Source of the DNA: Nansenia antarctica
Taxonomy: Eukaryota; Chordata; Actinopteri; Argentiniformes; Microstomatidae
DNA length: 64,000 nt
Reading direction: 5' to 3'
NCBI GenBank assembly: GCA_963989245.1
Contig: OZ022349.1
Location: 25,249,651 to 25,313,650 of the forward strand
Positions 54,230-64,000 of this stretch are shown in pieces. Every line of letters starts with the position of its first letter. Position 1 is the stretch's first letter. Under the pieces are notes generated by a model. The model worked only from the letters and a program-made list of their open reading frames with translations. It had not been told where the DNA came from and did not search any database. A program made the position numbers and the translations under genes.

Positions 54230-54339
54230 ACACTGGTACACACTACACACTGGTACACACTACACACTGGTACACTACACACTGGTACACACTAAACACT
54301 GGTACACACTACACACTGGTACACACTACACACTGGTTG
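54230..54339. repeat. 17-bp tandem repeat (right copy)
   Basis: Copy of the 4,071-4,180 array, with the same number of units. Confidence 0.9.
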
Positions 54340-54525
54340 ATTAAAAATAACAATGCATCTGAAGCAGCTTCAAACATATATCATCTCAGTTCTAAAACTA
54401 TCAAGGACGGCAGAACAAAGCTGAACTGCTTATTTCCATTGTGGTCCTTCTTTAAAACACTTTAAAACACTTTAAAACACTTTAAGATAAAACACTTTCA
54501 GGCTGGGTCTGTCATCCATCCCCTC

Positions 54526-55397
54526 TCAGTGGCCTTGCTTGATGATGATATAGTGTTGCGTGGCTCTATAATGGAGCAGAGTGTGGCGAATGGCCTGTTT
54601 GAATGAACACCCTTGGGCCAGATGCGCTCTAAGTCCATTTTTCAATGACTGATTGAAGCGTTCCACCCCCCCGTTGGCCTGGGGGTGGTAATAGGCTGTA
54701 CGGATGTGGCGGATGCCCTTACTCTCCAGGTAGGAGGTGAACTCTGCAGAGATCAGTTGGGGGCCGTTGTCAGTTGTAATAGTCTTTGGCAGCCCCCAGC
54801 GGGCAAAGAGAGAGTCCAGGAAGTCCACAATGACCTGAGAGGTCACCGAGCCCGTAGTGGTAAGCTCTGGCCACTTGGAATGCAGGTCATAAACGACCAC
54901 CAAAAAGCGTTGGTGGTGAGGAACTCCATGGATCTCCCCACAGATATCTAGCTGCATGTGCTCCCAGGGCTGAGAGGGCCAGGCCAGGCCAGAGGTTGCA
55001 GAGGTGGGGGAGCCTGGTGTCCGGTCTTTCCACTCACCAGACAGGCAGAGCAGTCCCTAACCAGGGCTTCAATGTCTCTGTCAATCCCTGGCCACCACAC
55101 CAGGTCCCGACAGCGCTGTTTGAGCTTCACTATGCCCAGATGACCCTCGTGCGCCATAGTCAGAACACGCGCACGAAGGGCACCCGGGACCACAGTGCAA
55201 AGCCCCCGTGCGACGCAGGTGTCATTCCAACAGGACAATTCCTGTTTAACTCTGGAAAATGGCACCAGGTCCTCTGACACCTTGTGAGGCCACCCGGTCC
55301 GGATATAGGTGCAGAGTTGGCCGAGAATAGGGTCCTCCTCGGAGGCGTCCTTTAACTCCTGCAGAGACACAGTGGCTTGGAGGGGGTCGTGTAACAT
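54526..55397 (-). pseudogene. Ty3/Gypsy integrase remnant (right copy)
   Basis: Copy of 4,367-5,238 with the same proteins and the same frameshift between zinc-binding domain and catalytic core. Confidence 0.9.
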
Positions 55398-55628
55398 CTG
55401 AATAATGTCCTGTTCTACCTGATCTGAGCCCTCGTGTGGGGCTGGGGCCGAGATGGAGCGAGAGAGAAGGTTAGCAACAACATTTTCCCTGCCGGGAGTG
55501 AACTGTAGGCTATAGTTATACTGACGGAGACGGTCAGCCCACCGGTGTAACCTCAGTGGTCTATGGCCTGTTCCTGATGTGGACAGCAGGGTTGTCAGTG
55601 TCTGATGGTCTGTTCTCAGTGTGAAGGC

Positions 55629-56978
55629 TCATCCATACAAGTACAAGTGCCACCTCTCACAGGCCCAGATGCATGCTAGTGCCTCACGCTCACCCACAGA
55701 ATAGCGCTGCTCTGTCGGGTTGAGGGCGCGGGAGGCGAAGGCAATGGGTTTCTCAATGCCGTTCTGGGTCTGTGATAACACAGCCCCTACTGCTATAGCG
55801 GACGCGTCACAGGTGACCAGGGTGGGGCTGGAGATGTTGAAGTGAGCCAGCACTGGGGGTGACGTAAGCTGGGCTTTGAGGGAGTATCCCAAAGAGGGGT
55901 AGAGGCCTGGGGGTTTGGGGTTGGGAGTCGCTGGAACTGACACCTCTGCTAGTTGAACAGCAGAGGCAGGGTCCAGCGTTGTGAGGGTGGGAGAGGCCTT
56001 CTCCTTGACGTCCTCGTCTTGTGGTGCGTCAGCTGTTGACCTGTCCTTGTGGTTGGGGAGACCGGCATCTGTGGCTGAGTCATTTGATTGTGGCCTGTTC
56101 TTGTTCTTATCTACTGTTGGGTGGTTGATGGAGTAAAGTAGGTTAGAGGTGAACAGCGCCTCTCCGGCTCTGTTGAGACGATTCTTGCTGAAGAGGTCTC
56201 TGCATTCCCAAAATAGATTGAAATTGTCAATATAGTTTACTTCATGCAGGTGACAAGTAGTTGATAGCCATGTGCTTATTCCGAGTAGCCTGCTGAATCT
56301 GTTAACTCTCCGTCCATTTGAAGGCAGGGGACCACTAATGTATGATTCAACATTCAAGGATCTTAACATCTTTAGGAGTTTGACAAAGTCACGTTTCAGT
56401 ATTTCTGATTGCTGTTTGGCTATGTCATTGGTTCCAACATGTAGAATAATCTTGTTCACATCTTCATGGACAGACAGGATTTCTGGGATTTTTTCTGTTA
56501 TGCTATAAACCATCTCATCAGGGAAGCAGTATGCTTTTATGTTCCTCTTACTGCCAATATTGATATGCTTTACAGCAGAGTCACCAATAATTAAAGTTGC
56601 TATTGGTCTTGTCGCATCATTACCTTGGTGCTGCTTAAGCCTGGTAGCTGGTTTTAAGGTGGGCCCTGAACTAGCATTGTTAGCTTGTGGTGTAGCATCA
56701 TTAGCTTGCTGCCCCTTTAATCCAGGCTCACACAGTAGCTGTTGGGTAGCCAGTGACGGCCAGCCGGTTGCGGTACTAATCTCAGGTTGAGAGTCACTGT
56801 CTGCGGGAAGCAGAGTCAAGGGCGCCGGCTTTCCCCGATGGGCAGTGGGCCGGGTGCTACTCACGTTATAATTCTGACTCGGTGCCACTCGGTTCGCAGA
56901 GTCCTTCAGTTGAAATATCTTTGTTTCAAGTACTGCAATCTTCTGTAGATATCCGCTGCAGCCTCTGCAAGGCGACAT
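55629..56978 (-). CDS. Chimeric L2 ORF1 esterase-Gypsy RNase H ORF (right copy)
   Basis: Same 449 residues as 5,470-6,819. The frame is still fully open in both copies. Confidence 0.75.
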   Translation of the reverse strand: MSPCRGCSGYLQKIAVLETKIFQLKDSANRVAPSQNYNVSSTRPTAHRGKPAPLTLLPADSDSQPEISTATGWPSLATQQLLCEPGLKGQQANDATPQANNASSGPTLKPATRLKQHQGNDATRPIATLIIGDSAVKHINIGSKRNIKAYCFPDEMVYSITEKIPEILSVHEDVNKIILHVGTNDIAKQQSEILKRDFVKLLKMLRSLNVESYISGPLPSNGRRVNRFSRLLGISTWLSTTCHLHEVNYIDNFNLFWECRDLFSKNRLNRAGEALFTSNLLYSINHPTVDKNKNRPQSNDSATDAGLPNHKDRSTADAPQDEDVKEKASPTLTTLDPASAVQLAEVSVPATPNPKPPGLYPSLGYSLKAQLTSPPVLAHFNISSPTLVTCDASAIAVGAVLSQTQNGIEKPIAFASRALNPTEQRYSVGEREALACIWACERWHLYLYG

Positions 56979-57180
56979 GTCCGCGCCGAGAGGATATTCT
57001 CTGGTATGGTGTCCTCCGTGCGCCGCTGTCCCTGACGTACTCCACTAGCTGCTTCTGGGTCCTTCCGCTGAGATGCGTAATGTATGAATGTATGAATGTA
57101 ACTATGACTTTAATCCTTAAATGTCTAAACGTGAAAGAGTTAGAAGAAGCAACACAACACAATATAAGGCTGGAACGCCG

Positions 57181-57424
57181 TTCATGGACCGGTGAAAACG
57201 TTCACACAGGCCATTAGCCTGTGGGTGATAAGCCGTAGTGCGGTGGAGGGAGACACCCAGCTGCTGAGTAATGGAAGTCCATAAGCCAGAAGTGAACTGG
57301 GCCCCCCGATCAGAGGACAGGTCTGAGGGGACCCCAAACCGGGCGACCCAGGTGCCGATGAATGCGCGGGCCACCTCAACTGTGGTAGTCTCCGTCAGTG
57401 GGAGACTTTCCGTCAGGAAACTCT
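57181..57424 (-). pseudogene. Second Ty3/Gypsy integrase-core fragment (right copy)
   Basis: Copy of 7,022-7,265. Confidence 0.85.
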
Positions 57425-57480
57425 CAACAACTTAAAAACTTGGCTGTGTTTGCTGGGTACCTTAGTGTCATAGCATTGGC

Positions 57481-57525
<45 letters not shown>

Positions 57526-57880
57526 TTTATTTGAAAAGCACTTTTCCTGCAAACTTTGCAACTCGAAGTGCTTTAAAATATCCACACAGCATAAAAAAAC
57601 TAAAAAAACAATAGTAATCAATAAAACACAATAGCAATAATATAAACTACATAATAAAACAAGAATAAGCCATACAGTCCACAAAGATAAACAAAATAAC
57701 AAAATAATATAAAAAATACTATACGATTTAAGTAAATATGCAAATATATACAAATATATAGATTCATCAACTAACATTAAAAGATACATTAGATATTAAT
57801 AATATTAACATGAATAACATTATGAGATATAAGATATTATTATTATTATTAAATGGAAAGAGAAGACAAAGCTAACATAC

Positions 57881-58604
57881 CGAAAGGGGGCGTCGTGGAA
57901 ACGAAGAATTCCTCCTTTTTCTACCCCTCCTTAACTGTAGAAGTATCTCATTCTTCTTTTTCTCTCTTTCTTTCCTTTTCTCCTCTTCTTTCATTAATGT
58001 TGCTTCTTTTTGATTGAAAAGGTTTTCTCTCTTAACAACCTTTATGTGGTCCTCCTCTTTAGTATCCTCTTCCAGCATCCTACACTGTAGAAGTATCTCA
58101 TTCCTCGATTTCTCTCTTTTTTTCCTTTTCTCCTCTTCTTTCATTAATGTTGCTTCTTTTTGATTGAAAAGGTTTTCTCTCTTAACAACCTTTATGTGGT
58201 CCTCCTCTTTAGTATCCTCTTCCAGCATCCTACTTAATCCTTCCAGTACCCTCTCTTCTTCCTGTAAACTTTTCATGAGAAGCACTGCCTTTATTAGCTC
58301 TGGTTCGAGACATTCAAGATTACACGGATCTGGAAGGCAAGGGCCGGGGCAACGGGCGTGGAGGGGGGGAAGGCCGGCCGGCTGGGAAGCCAGACATGAG
58401 GGTTAGGGAGCCCATGTGAGAGGAGCCCATGTGACTTCCACCTATGGGTGTTGTATTGCCACAAAGAGCATGGTGGCGCAGTCGGACCGGTATAGGAGGG
58501 AAGACTACACCGGGAGGAGATGGCATGTCATTCATCAGGGGAAGAGGGCCAGGCGGTGAGTGACGTCCCACTGGGGCCTCTTGGGGGGGATGAAGGCAAG
58601 AGTC
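57881..58604 (-). pseudogene. Broken proline-rich/coiled-coil exon A (right copy)
   Basis: Copy of 7,719-8,442, with the same 150-bp internal duplication and 8-base loss. Confidence 0.7.
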
Positions 58605-59024
58605 CTACAACGTAGCACACAAACCCAACACCAGATGAGTCACATAGCATTTTTCGTTTTTTTCTTTAAAAAACTAAATCTGACAAAATAAATCCACAAT
58701 TCCAAACGAATTCTATTACTCAACTACATGGAGAAAATATTGTCTATACCCAGCAAACACAGTTGAACCTTGAAGTTAGGCTGTGGTGAGGTTGTGGACA
58801 ACATTCTCGGAATAGTCGGCTGTAGTGTGGCAACATGTTGGAAGGCACCTACCAGATGGGCTAAAGGCTAAAGTCTCCGCAGTTACGTTGTCGCGACCCT
58901 CAGTAGTATTAAAGTAGCATTTCATTGGCTACCTTCTAACAACGTTGCAACCTCACAGGAGGTTAACACACAGGCAACAACTTGGCTGTGTTTGCTGGGT
59001 ACCTTAGTGTCATAGCATTGGCAT

Positions 59025-59076
<52 letters not shown>

Positions 59077-59119
59077 TTTATTTGAAAAGCACTTTTCCTG
59101 CAAACTTTGCAACTCGAAG

Positions 59120-59242
59120 AGCCGGTTTCACAGACAAGGCTTAAGCCTAATCCTAGACTAAAAAACATCTTCAATGGAGATTTTACATTGAAAGTGTGAT
59201 TTAGTCCAGGACTAGGCTTAAGCCTTGTCTCTGAAACCGGCC
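59120..59242. mobile_element. 123-bp palindromic MITE (right copy)
   Basis: Copy of 8,958-9,080 with the same cgaag flanks. Confidence 0.93.
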
Positions 59243-59514
59243 CGAAGTGCTTTAAAATATCCACACAGCATGAAAAAAACAAAAAAAACAATAGTAATCA
59301 ATAAAACACAATAGCAATAATATAAACGACATAATAAAACAAGAATAAGCCATACAGTCCACAAAGATAAACAAAATAACTAAATAATATAAAAAATACT
59401 ATACGATTTAAGTAAATATGCAAATATATACAAATATATAGATTCATCAACTAACATTAAAAGATACATTAGATATTAATAAATAAATGGAAAGAGAAGA
59501 CAAAGCTAACATAC

Positions 59515-60096
59515 CGAAAGGGGGCGTCGTGGAAACGAAGAATTCCTCCTTTTTCTACCCCTCCTTAACTGTAGAAGTATCTCATTCTTCTTTTTCTCTC
59601 TTTCTTTCCTTTTCTCCTCTTCTTTCATTAATGTTGCTTCTTTTTGATTGAAAAGGTTTTCTCTCTTAACAACCTTTATGTGGTCCTCCTCTTTAGTATC
59701 CTCTTCCAGCATCCTCCTTAATCCTTCCAGTACCCTCTCTTCTTCCTGTAAACTTTTCATGAGAAGCACTGCCTTTATTAGCTCTGGTTCGAGACATTCA
59801 AGATTACCCGGATCTGGAAGGCAAGGGCCGGGGCGCTTAGGCAACGGGCGTGGAGGGGGGGAAGGCCGGCCGGCTGGGAAGCCAGACATGAGGGTTAGGG
59901 ATCCCATGTGAGAGGAGCCCATGTGACTTCCACCTATGGGTGTTGTATTGCCACAAAGAGCATGGTGGCGCAGTCGGACCGGTATAGGAGGGAAGACTAC
60001 ACCGGGAGGAGATGGCATGTCATTCATCAGGGGAAGAGGGCCAGGCGGTGAGTGACGTCCCACTGGGGCCTCTTGGGGGGGATGAAGGCAAGAGTC
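59515..60096 (-). CDS. Proline-rich/coiled-coil exon B (right copy)
   Basis: Copy of 9,353-9,934, same 194 codons and splice sites, 357 bases downstream of the duplicated kinase exon. Confidence 0.55.
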
Positions 60097-60453
60097 CTAC
60101 AACGTAGCACACAAACCCAACACCAGATGAGTCACATAGCATTTTTCGTTTTTTTCTTTAAAAAAAAAATCTGACTAAATAAATCCACAATTCCAAACGA
60201 ATTCTATTACTCAACTACATGGAGAAAATATTGGCTATACCCAGCAAACACAGTTGAACCTTGAAGTGAGGCTGTGGTGAGGTTGTGCCAAAGCACAAGG
60301 GAATATCATATCATTTAATATATTTAATAATATGATGCAGCCATTTTGCAGAGACTATACAGAGAGTAAACACATGGCCCATACTTAGTCTCTTCACCGT
60401 GTTCCAACTAATTGTGCATTATTGTATCACATTCACACACTCTATTCTCTCAC

Positions 60454-60499
60454 CTTGATCCAAGGGTGTAGTAGACATTCCTCTGCTGTCATTCTCTCT
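60454..60499 (-). CDS. DAPK-family kinase exon, HPWIK region (right copy)
   Basis: Copy of 10,292-10,337. Its upstream partner exons would lie beyond the window, near 67 kb, if the duplication continues. Confidence 0.78.
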
Positions 60500-60741
60500 C
60501 TGTTTGAGGAGATAATCACAGAATTACTAGTACCATACAGATGTGTACTGATATTAATCAACAAATGTATTGTAATCATATGTGACACGGTCTGGTCAAT
60601 CGGTCCGCAAGTCAGCATCTGATTTGATGTTCGGACTTTTCTTTCGAAACATGTTAACACATTTTTTATAATGACACACTCGCTTATCAACTAACACAGC
60701 TTGTTTTGTGAGCCTGCTGACAATGTAAAGTAGTGTTATAG

Positions 60742-63700
60742 TTAACACTAGGACAGCGACGTTTTTTTACCTACTTTTAGCGCGACGAGGTGTCGAATCA
60801 CACGACCACTCTTCACAATGGGAGAGTGTGAACTGACGCACAAAGATCGCTGGATGGCGATGTCACACAAGAAGAGAAAATGACAAGATCACTAGGCTAC
60901 CTCTAAAAATGCATATAAAGTTCCTATGCGCAGAGAAGCAGAGAAGTGGGGAAATTATATATATGGAGAGGAGATTGATTGTGACTGCGGGAGCTTTACT
61001 AATGAATGAAAGTTGATTATCATTATTAAAAAAGAAAAGTAATAAATATTGCAATATTGTGTTATCATAATTATGAGCTTCACAGTGATAAAGTCTGTTT
61101 ATTTGTTGTGAAATTCGCTGGTAACGTCAGCCTGTCTGCCCCTGCAACTGCTATATTATATGTTATTATATGGAATGGCTGAATATGTTCATTCTTTTTA
61201 TTTTGATTACATTATATAATTGTATTTGGTATAATGACAAATACTTGAAACTTGAATGATCTCACAGGAGCGCGTGCATGCACGGTAAAGTGGAGAGGAG
61301 ATTGATCCGGACTGCAGGAGTTTTCATTAGGCTACTAATGAATGATGATTGATTATCATTATTAAAAAAGAATAGTAATAAATATTGCAATATTGTGTTA
61401 TCATAATTATGAACTTCACAGTGATAAAGTCTGTTTATTTGTCGTGAAATTCGCCGGTAACGTCAGCCTGTCTGCCCCTGCAACTGCTATAATATATGTT
61501 ATTATATGGAATGGCTGAATATGTTCATTCTTTTTATTTTGATTACATTATATAATTGTATTTGGTATAATGACAAATACTTGAAACTTGAATGATCTCA
61601 CAGGAGCGCGTGCATGCACGGTAAAGTGGAGAGGAGATTGATCCGGACTGCAGGAGTTTTCATTAGGCTACTAATGAATGATGATTGATTATCATTATTA
61701 AAAAAGAATAGTAATAAATATTGCAATATTGTGTTATCATAATTATGAGCTTCACAGTGATAAAGTCTGTTTATTTGTCGTGAAATTCGCCGGTAACGTC
61801 AGCCTGTCTGCCCCTGCAACTGCTATAATATATGTTATTATATGGAATGGCTGAATATGTTCATTCTTTTTATTTTGATTACATTATATAATTGTATTTG
61901 GTATAATGACAAATACTTTAAACTTGAATGATCTCACAGGAGCGCGTGCATGCACGGTAAAGTGGAGAGGAGATTGATCCGGACTGCAGGAGTTTTCATT
62001 AGGCTACTAATGAATGATGGTTGCAACAAATAATAGTAATACATATTGCAATATTGTGTTATTATAATTATGAGCTTCACATAGATGCACAAGCCTGCGA
62101 CTGCTGTAAGCTTAGTAAGCGGGAGAGCCGTCTTTGAAACCCGCTTGGCTGCCCCCAACTCTCTCTCCTGCCTGGATGGACCACAACACACGCACACTTT
62201 ATTTGTCAAATACACGCTCTTGCGTGTTTCCATTCATGATGATATGTTTCTGTAAATTCATATATATATCCTATTGCATTATTTGAAAATTTACAGCGCT
62301 ATAAATAGTGTCATTCAATGCACAACGCGACTTCACTAGATCTGTCGAATAAAATGAAAAATTCTGAGTGGGACTGCTCAGAAAAAACAATAATACATTA
62401 TATACTGTAGGTCTATTATAAATATCCGTTCGTTATATAATATTCGTACAAGCTGTGTTGACCAGGTATCGAGACACAACAGCAGGGGAGGGGTGGGGGA
62501 AGGGAGGGGAGGGAGGGGTTACATCACCCTCTGTAGAACATCTTCTATCTAATCGGCGCACTGTGCTAAAATGCAATGCAAACAAAACAACACAGGACAG
62601 ACAGCAGTGCAGTGATGCGTTTTATATTATATTCTTTGAACAACAGAACGGGACAGGCGCCAGAAACTGCCATAATATACCATACATATATCTGCCATAT
62701 ATCGTACCTCCGTTTTATATTGAGAAATATGATGATAAATACATATAGGGCGGAGGTATGCTATGTGGTGTGTGGCTAGATATTTTCATGTAGCACTGTG
62801 ACTGCGGGGGAACCCGATGTCTTTGTTCATTGATCGGAAACGATCGACAGCCATCAACACTCCCCCCATCAAGCGCATGTCTTATTGAGTCAACACGAGT
62901 TGACTCGCTGGAACGAGACAGACTGATACACACCACACCTCTGCCATATCATACATCGGTCCCACATGTATTTATTTACCATCATATTTTTCAATATAAA
63001 ACGGTATGATATGGCAGATATATATGGTAGCCTACATTGCAGTCGTCCCGCAGTTCTAGTAGATCGCCGACATCATGTTATTTGATGTACACATTTCACG
63101 GCAAGATAATTCCGATTTGTGGCAAACACCTAACAATTGTTCGTTCACTAAACATTATAACATGAACACAGTTATAGCACCAGTTCCTAGCACCTAGTTT
63201 CCTAGCACCAGGGGAGCCCCCCCTCCCAAATTTCGTTGTTTGGTACCTGTACTATATCAATGACAAATAAAGACCATTAATTCATTCATTCATTCAAACA
63301 ATGACAGTTACAGTCTCGCTCAAACTGTAGCGAGATTAGGAGACTACTAATTGAGAAAAAGAAAAGAAAATACATGAAAGAAAGGAGAGAAAGAGTACAG
63401 AATGATAAATCATTCAGAATGTTATTGGTTTTAATATTTCACAATCTGCCAGAATAAGCACGCTCCCTCGCACGCCCAGCACATCATTTTTGATGCCGCT
63501 AATGTGTGTAATGAAAAGTGTGACAATGTTGAAAGACATGATGTCATAATCAAAATATAAAACCTGGTTGGATAAAATAAGATTCTGTTGTGATTGTGTT
63601 GACATTGTTGTGATGTCAAAAGAGATCTGTGGATTATTATTTATACATAGTGGTCTATATTTATATAGTGGTCTAAATTTGTTTTATGCAACAAGGAGGA

Positions 63701-64000
63701 GAAAATGGTTACAGAAACACACCGTTGAAACGTGGTGGAGCGGGGGGAACCCGATGTCTTTGTTCATTGATCGGAAACGATCGACAGCCATCAACACTCC
63801 CCCCATCAAGCGCATGTCTTATTGAGTCAACACGAGTTGACTCGCTGGAACGAGACAGACTGATACACACCACACCTCTGCCATATCATACATCGGTCCC
63901 ACATGTATTTATTTACCATCATATTTTTCAATATAAAACGGTATGATATGGCAGATATATATGGTAGCCTACATTGCAGTCGTCCCGCAGTTCTAGTAGA
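60742..64000. mobile_element. TTAA-flanked piggyBac-like composite (right copy, cut by window)
   Basis: Left end TTAACACTAGGACAGC at 60,742; contains the 336-bp array (60,968-62,086) and the 933-bp array from 62,807. The (attc)n tail near 63,278 is 4 bases longer than in the left copy. The right end lies outside. Confidence 0.7.

Larger units (their letters stand above)
50180..64000. repeat. Large segmental duplication, right copy
   Basis: Direct copy of 1-13,834, running to the end of the window. Every element of the left copy is present in the same order, down to the 123-bp palindromic insertion and the frameshifted exon copy. All those events therefore predate the duplication. Only repeat lengths and isolated bases differ. 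The breakpoint cannot be placed, because base 1 of the window is inside the repeat. Confidence 0.97.

Overview
The window is vertebrate, almost certainly teleost, nuclear DNA. It has spliced exons with GT/AG borders and abundant microsatellites. It also shows the teleost mix of L1-, L2/CR1- and Rex-type LINEs, Ty3/Gypsy, an endogenous retrovirus, several hAT families, Tc1, TTAA-flanked and Harbinger-like elements, and tRNA-type SINEs. No bacterial operons, rRNA or convincing tRNA genes are present. Most of the sequence is transposon-derived and host coding sequence is sparse. LAYOUT. Bases 1-13,834 are repeated at 50,180-64,000 with only a few differences, so the window holds about one period of a possible ~50.16 kb tandem duplication, or an assembly artefact. 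Each copy holds an L1 remnant, minisatellites, a PHD-like exon, a Gypsy integrase/RNase H remnant fused in frame to an L2-type ORF1 esterase, a local tandem duplication of a proline-rich/coiled-coil exon, and one exon of a DAPK-family kinase. From 10,580 to 16,685 a TTAA-flanked piggyBac-like composite full of 336-bp and 933-bp satellites fills a kinase intron. Three more kinase exons lie at 16,905-17,473 (minus strand). From 17.6 to 28.3 kb are fragments of Tc1, LINEs and hATs plus two possible small coding pieces (24.1 and 24.6 kb). From 28,324 to 39,282 lies one hAT element with a perfect 8-bp target duplication. It contains a 9.8-kb endogenous retrovirus whose two 945-bp LTRs look identical although its interior is broken and stuffed with LINE and SINE sequence. 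From 39.3 to 50.1 kb are a membrane-anchored orphan ORF, fragments of three further hAT-type genes, a PRR14-like Tantalus domain, a MADF exon, an L1 3' end and an intronless HLTF C-terminus. HOW IT FITS TOGETHER. The best host-gene candidate is a minus-strand kinase. Four exons with matching phases encode the end of the activation segment through the HPWIK region. They splice in phase to a 194-codon proline-rich, coiled-coil exon that was later duplicated and broken in its second copy. Everything else is best read as layered transposon insertion followed by recent large duplication. Coding calls rest on reading motifs and splice phases only; no database search was available.
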